A DNA stretch of 64,000 nucleotides from Nostoc sp. JL34 (lineage in GTDB: Bacteria; Cyanobacteriota; Cyanobacteriia; Cyanobacteriales; Nostocaceae). This document shows positions 18,410 to 26,925 of this stretch, piece by piece. The first letter of the stretch is position 1; each line of letters opens with the position of its first letter. A program made the position numbers and the translations under genes. The stretch covers positions 92,383 to 156,382 of the forward strand of contig NZ_JABXKQ010000124.1 in assembly GCF_017114945.1 (NCBI RefSeq), given 5' to 3'. The notes under the pieces are model-generated. The model did not search any database and was not told the DNA's origin. It was given only the letters and a program-made list of their open reading frames with translations.

Positions 18410-20305
18410 TTATTCCTGCTGCCGCCGTACCTCCATTTCTTCAGTAGAAATCATACTATTGACTCTATCTATATCTACCATCATTAAAACTACTCCTTGC
18501 ATTTCAATGCCAAGCAGCGGAGTGATTGCCAGGTAACATTTTATTTGCCTACCTCGACGATTGGTAGCATCGATGATCATTTCTTGAAATTGCTTTTTTC
18601 CGGATAGGGATTCGCGGATAGGCGATCGCAACTGCTCGACAGGTAGCCCAATATCTAGGCTGAAGATAGACTTTCCGAAAACTTCATCAGTCCGCAAGCC
18701 CCATAAATCTTCTAGCATGTAATTCCAAATAGAGATATTAAAGCTACTGTCAATTACCACTATTCCAGTTTGCAGACTTTTGAGAATAGAGGCGAGAAAA
18801 ATGTTTGTGCGATTAAGTTCTGTGGTGCGTTCGCTCAGTTCATTATTAATTGTCTGCAATTCTTCATTAGTAGATTGCAGTTCTTCATTCATCGTTTCCA
18901 ATTCTTCATTAGTAGATTGGAGTTCTTCATTGGTAGTTTCTAATTCTTCATTGGTAGATTGGAGTTCTTCGTTGGTAGTTTCTAATTCTTCATTGGTGGA
19001 TTGGAGTTCTTCGTTGGTAGTTTCTAATTCCTGTTGCGATCGTTGCAGGGCATCTTGGAGTTTAATATAACGGCTGACATCATGAAAGGAGATGCTGACT
19101 CCTAAAAAACTGTTGTCTATTTCTTGCAAAGGCGTAATTTGCACATCCAGATATTGCGTTTCTGTGTTAGATAAATAGCGCTCTACATTTGTCAGGCTGA
19201 CAGGACGGCGTTCACTATAAGCCCGTTCAATTAGCGATCGCAATTCCACTGGCCGATAAGAAAGTTCTAGATCCTGGAAGGGACGAGCTAAATCTTTAGG
19301 GGAAAGGGCGAACAAAGTCCGCGCCTGCTCGTTTACTAGTACCAGAGTGCCATTGATATCAACGACTATTTGGGCGATTGGAGCTGTATCAAAACCCATA
19401 TCTCGCAGCCGGAGGTTGCGAGCCAAACGGCTGCTAGATTGGTCATCTATTGAATTTGCCATAACTAAGAGGCGCTCGCGTAGATTCACCGTCGATACTT
19501 TAGTAAATATCCGGTTTTTCAAGTCTAGTGGTGTAAACAAACTAGAATGCATCAATAGCATCTCTGCTTTTCCCAAAAACAGATAGCCATGATCGTTTAG
19601 TGCAAAATGAAACCGGGCTAGAATTCGCCCTTGAGTCTCAGAATTAAAATACATTAATGTATTGCGGCTGACCAGCAAATCTAAGCGCGAAATCGGCGCA
19701 TCTTGAAGCAGATCGTGGCGACCAAAAATCACTGAGCGGCGCAAGTCTTGGCGGAAGACATAGCGGTTTCCGACAATCTCAAAGTATTTATGCCGTAGTT
19801 CATCTGGTATCGTTTGGATATCTTTTGCTGAATAAACAGCTTGCCTAGCCTGGTTGAGAGCCTCTTCATCTACATCTGTGGCGTAGATTTTCACTCGTTG
19901 GCGAAATTCCTCTGCACCCAACATTTCAGCCATCAACATTGCCAATGTATAAGCTTCTTCCCCAGAAGCACAGCCAGCGCTCCAGATGCGGATTTGGTCA
20001 TAAGCTTTTTTATTCTTAATCAGATTAGGCAGTATTTGGTCTGCTATATATTCCCAAGATGATGAATCTCGAAAAAAAGCGGTAACGTTAATTAGAATAG
20101 TGTTGAAAAGATAATTGAATTCATCTGGATAAACTTCTAGATAGTCTTGATATTCTTCAAAGTTTTCTATCGCCAATGACTGCATCCGCTTGCATACCCG
20201 ACGCATCAAAGTCGAGCGCTTATAGCCTGTAAAATCAAATCCCCGGCTTTGTCTGAGATAAGTCAGTAGATTTTCAAATTTGGGATCTTTTTCTACGGAA
20301 GTCAT
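18410..20305 (-). CDS. CheR-type methyltransferase with coiled coil and PAS domains
   Basis: 631 residues from the ATG at 20305 (MTSVEKDPKF). A longer frame adds only 39 Pro-rich residues read from a G-rich minisatellite, so I reject it. The CheR N-terminal helices and SAM-binding domain occupy about 1-270 (IRIWSAGCASGEEAYTLAML, FGRHDLLQDAPISRLDLLVSRN). A PAS-like region follows (about 300-420), then a long heptad repeat (about 426-488, alternating NEELQST and NEELETT), then a second PAS (about 490-600). With the CheB gene at 20619 this is a split version of the CheB-CheR-PAS fusions found elsewhere. No chemoreceptor is adjacent, so the targets are unknown. Confidence 0.9.
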   Translation of the reverse strand: MTSVEKDPKFENLLTYLRQSRGFDFTGYKRSTLMRRVCKRMQSLAIENFEEYQDYLEVYPDEFNYLFNTILINVTAFFRDSSSWEYIADQILPNLIKNKKAYDQIRIWSAGCASGEEAYTLAMLMAEMLGAEEFRQRVKIYATDVDEEALNQARQAVYSAKDIQTIPDELRHKYFEIVGNRYVFRQDLRRSVIFGRHDLLQDAPISRLDLLVSRNTLMYFNSETQGRILARFHFALNDHGYLFLGKAEMLLMHSSLFTPLDLKNRIFTKVSTVNLRERLLVMANSIDDQSSSRLARNLRLRDMGFDTAPIAQIVVDINGTLVLVNEQARTLFALSPKDLARPFQDLELSYRPVELRSLIERAYSERRPVSLTNVERYLSNTETQYLDVQITPLQEIDNSFLGVSISFHDVSRYIKLQDALQRSQQELETTNEELQSTNEELETTNEELQSTNEELETTNEELQSTNEELETMNEELQSTNEELQTINNELSERTTELNRTNIFLASILKSLQTGIVVIDSSFNISIWNYMLEDLWGLRTDEVFGKSIFSLDIGLPVEQLRSPIRESLSGKKQFQEMIIDATNRRGRQIKCYLAITPLLGIEMQGVVLMMVDIDRVNSMISTEEMEVRRQQE

Positions 20306-20307
20306 AG

Positions 20308-20412
20308 GGTAGGGAGGGGCAGGGGGCAGAGGAGCAGGGGGGCAGGGGAGCAGGGGAGCAGGGGAGCAGGGGAGCAGGGGAGCAGGGGGCAGGGGGGCAG
20401 GGGGCAGGGGGA
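20308..20412. repeat. G-rich tandem octamer minisatellite
   Basis: Tandem AGCAGGGG / GGCAGGGG units immediately upstream of the CheR start. On the minus strand they read as Pro/Ala/Leu-rich nonsense that spuriously extends the CheR frame. Confidence 0.88.
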
Positions 20413-20437
20413 AAAGTTCCAAGCTACGTCCGCAAGT

Positions 20438-20563
20438 ATCAAAGGCTCATTAATGAGTATCAAAGACTCATTAAAGGAGTTCAAAGCCTCATTACAGGAG
20501 TTCAAAGCCTCATTACAGGAGTTCAAAGACTCATTACAGGAGTTCAAAGCCTCATTAATGTAT
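20438..20563. repeat. Six tandem 21-bp repeats
   Basis: Six units of the type TTCAAAGCCTCATTACAGGAG, contiguous, without spacers. The first two are diverged (ATCAAAG...). Because 21 is divisible by 3, both strands read as seven-residue repeats: SLQEFKA on plus, NEALNSC on minus. Located between the cheR-like and cheB-like genes. Confidence 0.88.
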
Positions 20564-20618
20564 GGTGACACTAACTTGCATTCTAAAACATGTCTCCCCT
20601 GCCCCCCTGCCCCCCTGC

Positions 20619-21245
20619 TTAGTCACATTCTCCCATAACCAAAGTCACCAGGGTGCTGGAAATTTCATCAAGGGGGAGAATAAAATCTACGTTGCCAGTT
20701 TCAATTGCGGCGGAGGGCATCCCGGAAAATTCGGCAGTTTTTGCGTCTTGGACAATCACAGTACCGCCCATTTTTTTTATCGCTTCTACTCCCATCGCAC
20801 CGTCGCTACCTGTTCCACTTAGGACAACAGCGATCGCTCTGTCTTTGTAAGTGGCTGCAACCGATTCAAATAATAAGTCAGCCGAAGGACGTAAAAAATT
20901 TACTAATTCCGACTGTGATAAGGAAAGTGTGCCATCACCGTTAACCAACAAGTGACGATTGGGTGGCGCAACGTAAGCCATTCCTGGGCTAAGAGAATCT
21001 CCTTCTTGTGCCTGTTTAACAGTAATATCTGTGCGCCGACTGAGAATTTCTGCCATGAACGACGGATGTCCCGGAGCCAAGTGTTGCACAATAGCGATCG
21101 CGGCTGGAAATTCTGCTCTTAGAGTCGATAGCACTTTAACTATAGCAGTCAGTCCGCCTGCTGAGGCTGCGATCGCCACTATATCAAAGGCAGCATTAGT
21201 AAAGTGAGGTGGATGATTTTTGGCATTTTCTGCCATCTGAATCAT
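20619..21245 (-). CDS. CheB-type methylesterase domain protein
   Basis: 208 residues, only the C-terminal catalytic domain of CheB; the receiver domain is absent. The Ser-His-Asp triad is visible: Ser28 (IAASAGG), His55 (VQHLAPGHPS) and Asp148 (SGTGSDGAMG). Such receiver-less CheB domains usually occur fused to CheR-PAS kinases; here the partner is the separate CheR gene downstream, 313 bp away across a minisatellite. Start ATG at 21245, or the in-frame ATG at 21236. Confidence 0.92.
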   Translation of the reverse strand: MIQMAENAKNHPPHFTNAAFDIVAIAASAGGLTAIVKVLSTLRAEFPAAIAIVQHLAPGHPSFMAEILSRRTDITVKQAQEGDSLSPGMAYVAPPNRHLLVNGDGTLSLSQSELVNFLRPSADLLFESVAATYKDRAIAVVLSGTGSDGAMGVEAIKKMGGTVIVQDAKTAEFSGMPSAAIETGNVDFILPLDEISSTLVTLVMGECD

Positions 21246-21392
21246 GATTTTGCGCCTATGACTATCTGCGGAACTTCTTTAGTTACAAATAGCATTAATA
21301 AAGGTACAATTTTTTATCCTTATCTATATAAATTATACAGGATATCTGAACTAATTCAGCATTTTTTTACCTTTACCTATCAAATTAACAGG

Positions 21393-22262
21393 TTAATCTT
21401 CTTGCTCTAGAATCAGTTTCGCCTGTATAAGTTGCTGCTTATGTTCCTCACTAACTGTTGGGTATTGCAGATTTAGTTCTTCTAATTTTGTGCAGATAAT
21501 ATTGGCAACGGTCAGACGGGTAAACCATTTGCGATCGGCAGGAATAATATACCACGGGGCCCATTTAGTACTAGTGTTATTAAAAACCTCTTCATAAGCA
21601 TTCATATAATCATCCCAATAAGCTCGTTCTTTGACATCATTATCTGAAAATTTCCAATTTTTATCAGGAGAGTCAATGCGTTCTAGAAAGCGTTTTTTCT
21701 GCTCTGACTTAGAGACATTTAGAAAAAACTTGAGAATGATTACACCATTATCAACCAGATATTTTTCAAAGTTATTAATTTCTTCAAAACGCTGTTTCCA
21801 TATCTTTTTTCCATTAGGGAAGTGAGGAAGTTGTTGCTTTTGCAGCATTTCTGGATGGACACGAACCACTAGTGCTTCTTCATAATATGAACGGTTGAAG
21901 ATGCCAATTCTTCCTCTTTCTGGCAAAGCCTTCATTGAACGCCACAAGTAGTCATGGTCTAATTCTTCGGCACTGGGCCCCTTAAAACTAAACACTTGAA
22001 ATCCTTGCGGGTTCACGCCAGAGGTCACGTGTTTAATAGTGCTATCTTTACCAGCAGCATCCATTGCCTGAAAAATAATCAACAAAGCATAGGTGTTTTG
22101 AGCATAGAGAATATTTTGATAATTAGCTAGTCTTTCAATATCTGCCTGTAATTTGCTTGCAGCATCACTTTTTTCATGAAAATCAGTCTTATAAGCTGGG
22201 TCATAGTTTTTTTTCAGAGAAATCTTTGAACCTGGTGGAACAATGAAAGCATCATGATTCAT
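21393..22262 (-). CDS. ppk2: Polyphosphate kinase 2 family protein
   Basis: Transfers phosphate between polyphosphate and nucleotides in the cytoplasm. 289 residues, normal for single-domain PPK2. Walker A is AMDAAGKDSTIKH with Asp68 and Lys72; Walker B is RGRIGIFNRSYYEE, and the lid holds KSEQKKRFLERI. The WKFSDNDVKERAYWDDYMNAYE and WYIIPADRKWFTRL segments are also family-typical. The subclass (NDP, NMP or both) cannot be settled by eye. Phosphate metabolism links it to phoD and phoX in this window, though not by operon. Confidence 0.93.
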   Translation of the reverse strand: MNHDAFIVPPGSKISLKKNYDPAYKTDFHEKSDAASKLQADIERLANYQNILYAQNTYALLIIFQAMDAAGKDSTIKHVTSGVNPQGFQVFSFKGPSAEELDHDYLWRSMKALPERGRIGIFNRSYYEEALVVRVHPEMLQKQQLPHFPNGKKIWKQRFEEINNFEKYLVDNGVIILKFFLNVSKSEQKKRFLERIDSPDKNWKFSDNDVKERAYWDDYMNAYEEVFNNTSTKWAPWYIIPADRKWFTRLTVANIICTKLEELNLQYPTVSEEHKQQLIQAKLILEQED

Positions 22263-22536
22263 GTATAAAATTTCCTAACGGTTACTTAATACACAAGCAC
22301 ATTTTGAAGTATTAATTTCTAAAAATTATAATTTATTAAAATTTTGATTCAAAATTTATAACTTTGAACCAATTCTGAGGATTTAAGTCCCCCTACTTTA
22401 TCATCAGTAAGTTTTGTGACTCTTTCTCAATCCTTCTAACAAAACTTAATTATATTAGCGCTACGCAAAGCGAGTCTGCATACTCCTGCAAAGAAGCAAG
22501 CTACGCACAGCATCTCGTAGAGAGTGTCATTACAAA

Positions 22537-23040
22537 TTACTTTCGTCGCTTTGGCATTGGACGCATCGCTTCCCGACCCAAGAGAAACATCCCCGTAACA
22601 CCCAAACTGACAAACTAAACATATTGATACCAATATTGCCGAATCTGTTCAACTGTATTGAGTTGTGGATGCAACGTGTTTAAATACAGCAGCAGCATCA
22701 ATATCATCAGCGCCCCAAAACCAACAAAGCTCAAGCCGACAAGAATTCGTGCTGGACGCAGTTCAAAATCACTAATACTGTCTAGGTCAATTTCTGCCAG
22801 TTCCTTAAAGGAGTCATCTGCTAAAGATGAGCTTGCTTGGAATCTATTACTCAGTTTTGGTGGCAAAATCGGCGTCAGTGTTGCTACAGTGGGGCGACGT
22901 AACAAAGCCTCAGTATCTCGCAGCAATTCCAGTGGTTTACGGGTAGTAGTTGGTTGAGCAAACTCTATATTGTCTTTAGGAGTTGGAGCATTGACTTTGC
23001 TTTCAAACATAGTACGCTTCGGAATAACCAGAATATACAT
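22537..23040 (-). pseudogene. Small membrane protein gene interrupted by an in-frame TAG
   Basis: The frame runs 141 codons from 23040 (a later ATG at 23010 is possible) to TAG at 22615-22617. The N-terminal half is polar and the end carries one membrane helix (ILVGLSFVGFGALMILMLLLY). After the TAG the same frame continues 25 sense codons, FVSLGVTGMFLLGREAMRPMPKRRK split across 22537-22614, to TAA. That tail is a second hydrophobic helix with a positively charged end, exactly what a two-helix membrane protein would need. The simplest reading is a recent nonsense mutation, for example TGG or CAG to TAG. The family is unknown to me. Confidence 0.6.
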
Positions 23041-23235
23041 AGCCTAGCGAATCACGAGACAAATGCCTCAAAATAAATTCGTAATGACGCTCTCTACGTT
23101 CGCGCAGCGTGTCGCAGACAGACGCTAAAAGCAAACGCGGACTTGCTAACGTAATTCGTAATTAATTCATTGATTTCTCAGAAAAACATCTTCTTTGCTC
23201 AAACTAAGCGATTTTATGCTTGAGGTAATTATAAA

Positions 23236-24519
23236 TTACTCGTCCATCTCTTTTAATGTAGCTAATGCCGACGGAGATAAACGACTGAGATAGCGGAATA
23301 TCCAGTATTTAAAGATAGTGTTTAAAATTACAGGAAATGTAGCAATAAATAAAAATATGACATTTCTACTGGCTGGTAGACCTAAATGTTCTGCCAATCC
23401 TGCCAGAAGGACTTCCCAGCCATCTGGTGAGTGAAATCCTACAAATATATCTGTAACCAGAATAATCAAAAAAGCTTTAGCACTATCGCTGAGACCATAG
23501 ACAACGCTATCCATAAAAGACTTAAGAATCATAATTTCTCTTTTGCTTAGAGCAATAACTATACCAAAAGAAACTAGTGATATTAAATCAGCAAAAACAT
23601 TACCAATATTGCTATTGCTTTTGTTACGAAATTCTTCAGAGATTTCAAATGCTTTATCTTTGATTTTTTCTTGTGTTAGCTCTGAAGAAAGTGGTGGTGC
23701 TTGATTAAGCAAATGTTCAAATCTCAGTGATTCTTGAAAATTATGTAATTCATGGAGAGCTTCTTTTTCCATGTCAGAATTTATGAAAATTTGAGTTGCA
23801 CTCTCTCCTCTAATCCTTTCTAATATTGGAGTTACTAAAAATTCTTTAGATAAATACTGAGTTAAAAGTGGTACAATAATTAGAATTATCATAAATCTCA
23901 AGGCAATTATTGTTCTATTTCTAGAAACTCGATAATTTCTGACAAATTCTTCTTCTGCCTGCGGAGCCAAATCTGATTTAATTCTATTAACTGTTTTTCT
24001 GATAGACCTCGGAAAAACCCCAGTATTTTGAGGTGGGAGCGTTGCTTTAATATCATTGATATTAGATGAATCTGGCTGTTTTTTGATTTCGCTGCGCTTA
24101 ATTTGTAGGGGCTGATAAGTTGATCCTAATCCGCTGTTGCTAATTTGCTCATCTTTGATAGCGTACTTTTCTACAACTTCATCAATAACCTTTAGTTTTT
24201 CTAATAAAACAGAGTTAGAAATATTGATAATTCCCCGACTAAGCTGGAATTCTGCAAGCCTGAGCTTGATAATAGTTAAATTTTTATCAAGGTATCCTTG
24301 CCAATATGACATGACATTTTCAGTATATTTTACTGATTCTGAAGATATTTTTTTGTTATCAAAATGTTCTATCTCGATGTTTCTAATTCTCTGAGCCGCT
24401 TGTTGAGCTTCTAAGAGTGCCCTTTCTGGTGTATTTAAAAACCAATGGTTAAGATATCGCCAGTATTCTTTGAGCCTTTGGCGAAGTAATGCTGGTGTTT
24501 TTGGGAAGGAATTTTTCAT
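23236..24519 (-). CDS. pcxA: Proton extrusion protein PcxA (CotA/CemA family)
   Basis: Membrane protein needed for light-induced proton release and inorganic carbon or pH homeostasis in cyanobacteria; homolog of chloroplast CemA. 427 residues: a long soluble N-terminal part (about 1-190) then four or five membrane segments. The conserved CemA end FVGFHSPDGWEVLLAGLAEH...FPVILNTIFKYWIFRYLSRLSP is present. Start ATG at 24519 lies just after an AT-rich stretch. No operon partner. Confidence 0.93.
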   Translation of the reverse strand: MKNSFPKTPALLRQRLKEYWRYLNHWFLNTPERALLEAQQAAQRIRNIEIEHFDNKKISSESVKYTENVMSYWQGYLDKNLTIIKLRLAEFQLSRGIINISNSVLLEKLKVIDEVVEKYAIKDEQISNSGLGSTYQPLQIKRSEIKKQPDSSNINDIKATLPPQNTGVFPRSIRKTVNRIKSDLAPQAEEEFVRNYRVSRNRTIIALRFMIILIIVPLLTQYLSKEFLVTPILERIRGESATQIFINSDMEKEALHELHNFQESLRFEHLLNQAPPLSSELTQEKIKDKAFEISEEFRNKSNSNIGNVFADLISLVSFGIVIALSKREIMILKSFMDSVVYGLSDSAKAFLIILVTDIFVGFHSPDGWEVLLAGLAEHLGLPASRNVIFLFIATFPVILNTIFKYWIFRYLSRLSPSALATLKEMDE

Positions 24520-25134
24520 GACATTATATATGCCTATCTATATAATGTCTATTATATTTATATAAGCAGGTAAAATGGATAGTAAATACTCAAAATATGA
24601 TTAACTATCATCCAACACTCATTAGATAAATCTATTATTTTGATTTCTTGACATAGCTTAGTTTTATGATGCCAACTTACTTTGATGAAGAGTAAAGATA
24701 AAAAACTAGTATAGTAAATCGTGACTCTGATTTTTGTAACAAAAAATTAACTACGAGAAATTAATTTATTTCAATATCATGAATAAGGTGTGTAGATTAT
24801 GTGTCAATAGTGTGACACAAATCAAAATTACACTTTACAGCTTAATGTAGGCGAGGCAGTGCATTGGGCAGCCAGCACATTCTCCCCATTGTAGCAAGGG
24901 GTGTGAAACGCTTTAGCGGATAGCGCAACCGAGCAAAGACGAAGAGACTGCGCCAACGAGTCCGCGTTCGCATAAGAGTGTCTGGGAGTTTCCACGCCTG
25001 TTCCGACAACGGAGGCTTTTTCATCCTGTCTTTTGTGAAAAACTCGCCATATTATGATGATCTGATGCTACGTCGGCACAAAATCAAAGTTGGTCACTAC
25101 AGCAAAAAATCTGAACCCAGAATTTATTGGCAAT
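24520..25134. other. Intergenic region with a GC-richer dispersed-repeat-like block
   Basis: 24520-24830 is very AT-rich. From about 24841 to 25020 the base composition changes abruptly to GC-richer DNA resembling the repeat debris common in Nostoc (for example CGCAACCGAGC, ACGAGTCCGCGTTCGC). A 60-codon minus-strand frame in it is not accepted as a gene. No other content seen. Confidence 0.45.
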
Positions 25135-26322
25135 ATGAAACTCAGTTTGTGCATGATTGTGAAAAATGAAGCAGCAACACTGCCTAAATGTTTGAGCAGT
25201 GTCAGAAAAGTAGTGAATGAAATGGTAGTCTTGGATACAGGCTCAATCGATCGCACTCCCAATATTGCCCAACAACTCGGTGCAAAAGTCCATCATTTTA
25301 AATGGTGTAATGATTTCAGTGCTGCTCGGAATGCAGCTCTCAAATATGTCACTGGTGATTGGATTTTAGTATTAGATGCTGATGAAACTCTGACACCAGC
25401 AATTGTACCGCAGTTGCGAGAGGCGATCGCTAGAGATGAATATCTGCTCATCAACCTCGTTCGCCACGAAGTTGGTGCTGAACAATCTCCCTATTCTCTG
25501 GTGTCTAGGCTATTCCGCAATCATCCAGATATTCGCTTTGACCGTCCTTACCATGCTTTAGTGGATGATAGTGTGTCAGCAATTTTAACCAAAGAACCCC
25601 ATTGGCAAGTAGGTTATTTACCAGGGGTAGCACTTTTACACGTAGGATATCAAAAAAGTGCGATCGCTCAAAATAACAAATATGCCAAAGCCGCTACGGC
25701 GATGGAAGGATTTCTGGCGACTCATCCTGATGATCCCTATGTTTGCAGTAAATTAGGGGCCTTATATGTGGAAACTGGGAAAATTACCCAAGGTATGGAG
25801 TTGCTCAGACATGGAATCACCGCTGTTGAAGAAAACTACGATATTTTATATGAACTCCATTATCATTTAGGCATTGCCTACAGTCGGTTACAAAAATCCC
25901 CACAGGCTATTTCTCATTATCAAGCTGCCATCAAATTGCCAATCTATCCCATGCTCAAATTAGGAGCATACAATAACTTGGGTAACTTACTCAAAGCAGC
26001 AGGAGATTTAAATGGTGCGAAAACTGCTTACGCTACAACTTTGAAAATTGACCCGACCTTTGTTGTTGGACATTATAACTTAGCGATGATATTTAAAGCT
26101 TTGGGTTTATTTACAGATGCGATCGCATGTTATCAAAATGCAATCGGGTTAAATCCCAACTATGCCGAAGCCTATCAAAATTTAGGGGTAGTGTTGCTGA
26201 AAATTGGCAATCATCAAGATAGTTTAACAGCTTTTAGAAAAGCGATCGCCCTTCATGAAAGGTATAATCCCGAAGAGGCAAACAGACTACGCCAGGGGTT
26301 ACGGGAGATGGAGTTGATGTAG
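25135..26322 (+). CDS. Family 2 glycosyltransferase fused to TPR repeats
   Basis: 395 residues from the ATG at 25135, where the GT-A fold begins (MKLSLCMIVKNEAATLPKCL); an earlier TTG at 25090 is unlikely. The glycosyltransferase part (about 1-190) has VVLDTGSIDRT and the DxD motif in WILVLDADETL. The C-terminal half carries about five TPR units (for example LGNLLKAAGDLNGAKTAYA, YHLGIAYSRLQKSPQAISHY). The SunS-like N-terminus suggests sugar transfer to a protein, with the TPRs recruiting the acceptor, but the acceptor is unknown. A solo transposon-end sequence begins 12 bp after the stop. Confidence 0.88.
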   Translation: MKLSLCMIVKNEAATLPKCLSSVRKVVNEMVVLDTGSIDRTPNIAQQLGAKVHHFKWCNDFSAARNAALKYVTGDWILVLDADETLTPAIVPQLREAIARDEYLLINLVRHEVGAEQSPYSLVSRLFRNHPDIRFDRPYHALVDDSVSAILTKEPHWQVGYLPGVALLHVGYQKSAIAQNNKYAKAATAMEGFLATHPDDPYVCSKLGALYVETGKITQGMELLRHGITAVEENYDILYELHYHLGIAYSRLQKSPQAISHYQAAIKLPIYPMLKLGAYNNLGNLLKAAGDLNGAKTAYATTLKIDPTFVVGHYNLAMIFKALGLFTDAIACYQNAIGLNPNYAEAYQNLGVVLLKIGNHQDSLTAFRKAIALHERYNPEEANRLRQGLREMELM

Positions 26323-26334
26323 ATTAGGTTTGGG

Positions 26335-26351
26335 CTTAAGTTGACACTAAT
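26335..26351. repeat. Solo copy of a MITE end
   Basis: CTTAAGTTGACACTAAT is identical to the right end of the element at 12604-12829. The matching left end is not found nearby, since the upstream side is coding sequence. Probably the remnant of a related element. Confidence 0.6.
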
Positions 26352-26479
26352 AACAGATGTACGCGCCTCCTGAGGATTTTATCAAAGAAGAAAGCAGGCA
26401 GTCCCGATGACAAATTTTTACCTCTTCGGGATGAGGCTCGAAAAACTTGCTAACGCTGCTTCATCATCATGCATGAAAA

Positions 26480-26528
26480 GGGGACTGGGGACTGGGGACT
26501 GGGGACTGGGGACTGGGGACTGGGGACT
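26480..26528. repeat. Heptamer tandem repeat (GGGGACT)7
   Basis: Seven perfect tandem GGGGACT units, a short tandemly repeated repetitive sequence of the Nostoc type. Related runs occur at 18236-18258, 26688-26706 and 60154-60188. Confidence 0.92.
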
Positions 26529-26541
26529 GGGTATTGGATAA

Positions 26542-26687
26542 TCTGACTTTTCACGTTAGGAAAAATCCACCAAAAACCTAACCCCCTAACCCCCTTCCCG
26601 ACGCGGGAAGGGGGAAAATTCTATTTCTCTCTCCTTTTAGGAGAGAGAAATAAAAGTGAGGTTTTCCAGATGCCGTGAAAAGTCAGA
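26542..26687. mobile_element. Structured MITE-like element with perfect 14-bp ends
   Basis: TCTGACTTTTCACG (26542-26555) is perfectly inverted at 26674-26687 (CGTGAAAAGTCAGA). Inside are two further perfect hairpins: CCCCCTTCCCG / CGGGAAGGGGG, and TTTCTCTCTCC / GGAGAGAGAAA. It sits between two GGGGACT heptamer tracts, as though inserted into one. No coding capacity. Confidence 0.65.
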
Positions 26688-26793
26688 TGGGGACTAGGGA
26701 CTGGGGAAGAAATTTTTTAAGATTTGCTTGGGGTCTAAATCCCGATTAAAATCTTCCCAATCCCTAGTCCCCAGTCCCCAATTCCCAGTTCAA

Positions 26794-26809
26794 TGTAATA
26801 TCCGTTACA
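26794..26809 (+). promoter_or_regulatory. Candidate CRP/NtcA-family binding site
   Basis: TGTAATATCCGTTACA is a perfect TGTAA-N6-TTACA palindrome and contains GTA-N8-TAC, the NtcA consensus. It also resembles the cyanobacterial cAMP-receptor site (TGTGA-N6-TCACA). It ends 117 bp before the adenylate cyclase start. No perfect TAN3T -10 box was seen at the expected distance. The factor that binds is unknown. Confidence 0.5.
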
Positions 26810-26925
26810 TACAGTTGTCGGAATGCAATTAACAGTGTCATAAAGAAAAAGTGAAGGTTAACCTGTAGGGTATAACTTATCTGAGAGTTGCTTGCACCTC
26901 TAGCCTTGATGGATCTATCACACTC

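Noticed and set aside
20306-20422. 39-residue N-terminal extension of the CheR-like protein
   Set aside because: Encoded entirely by the G-rich octamer minisatellite; the family begins at the internal ATG 20305.
20438-20563. CRISPR array
   Set aside because: Units are contiguous 21-bp tandem repeats with no unique spacers, and no cas genes are nearby.
24842-25024. 60-codon minus-strand frame in GC-richer DNA
   Set aside because: Lies in what looks like a dispersed repeat; Arg/Leu/Pro-rich text with no family signature.
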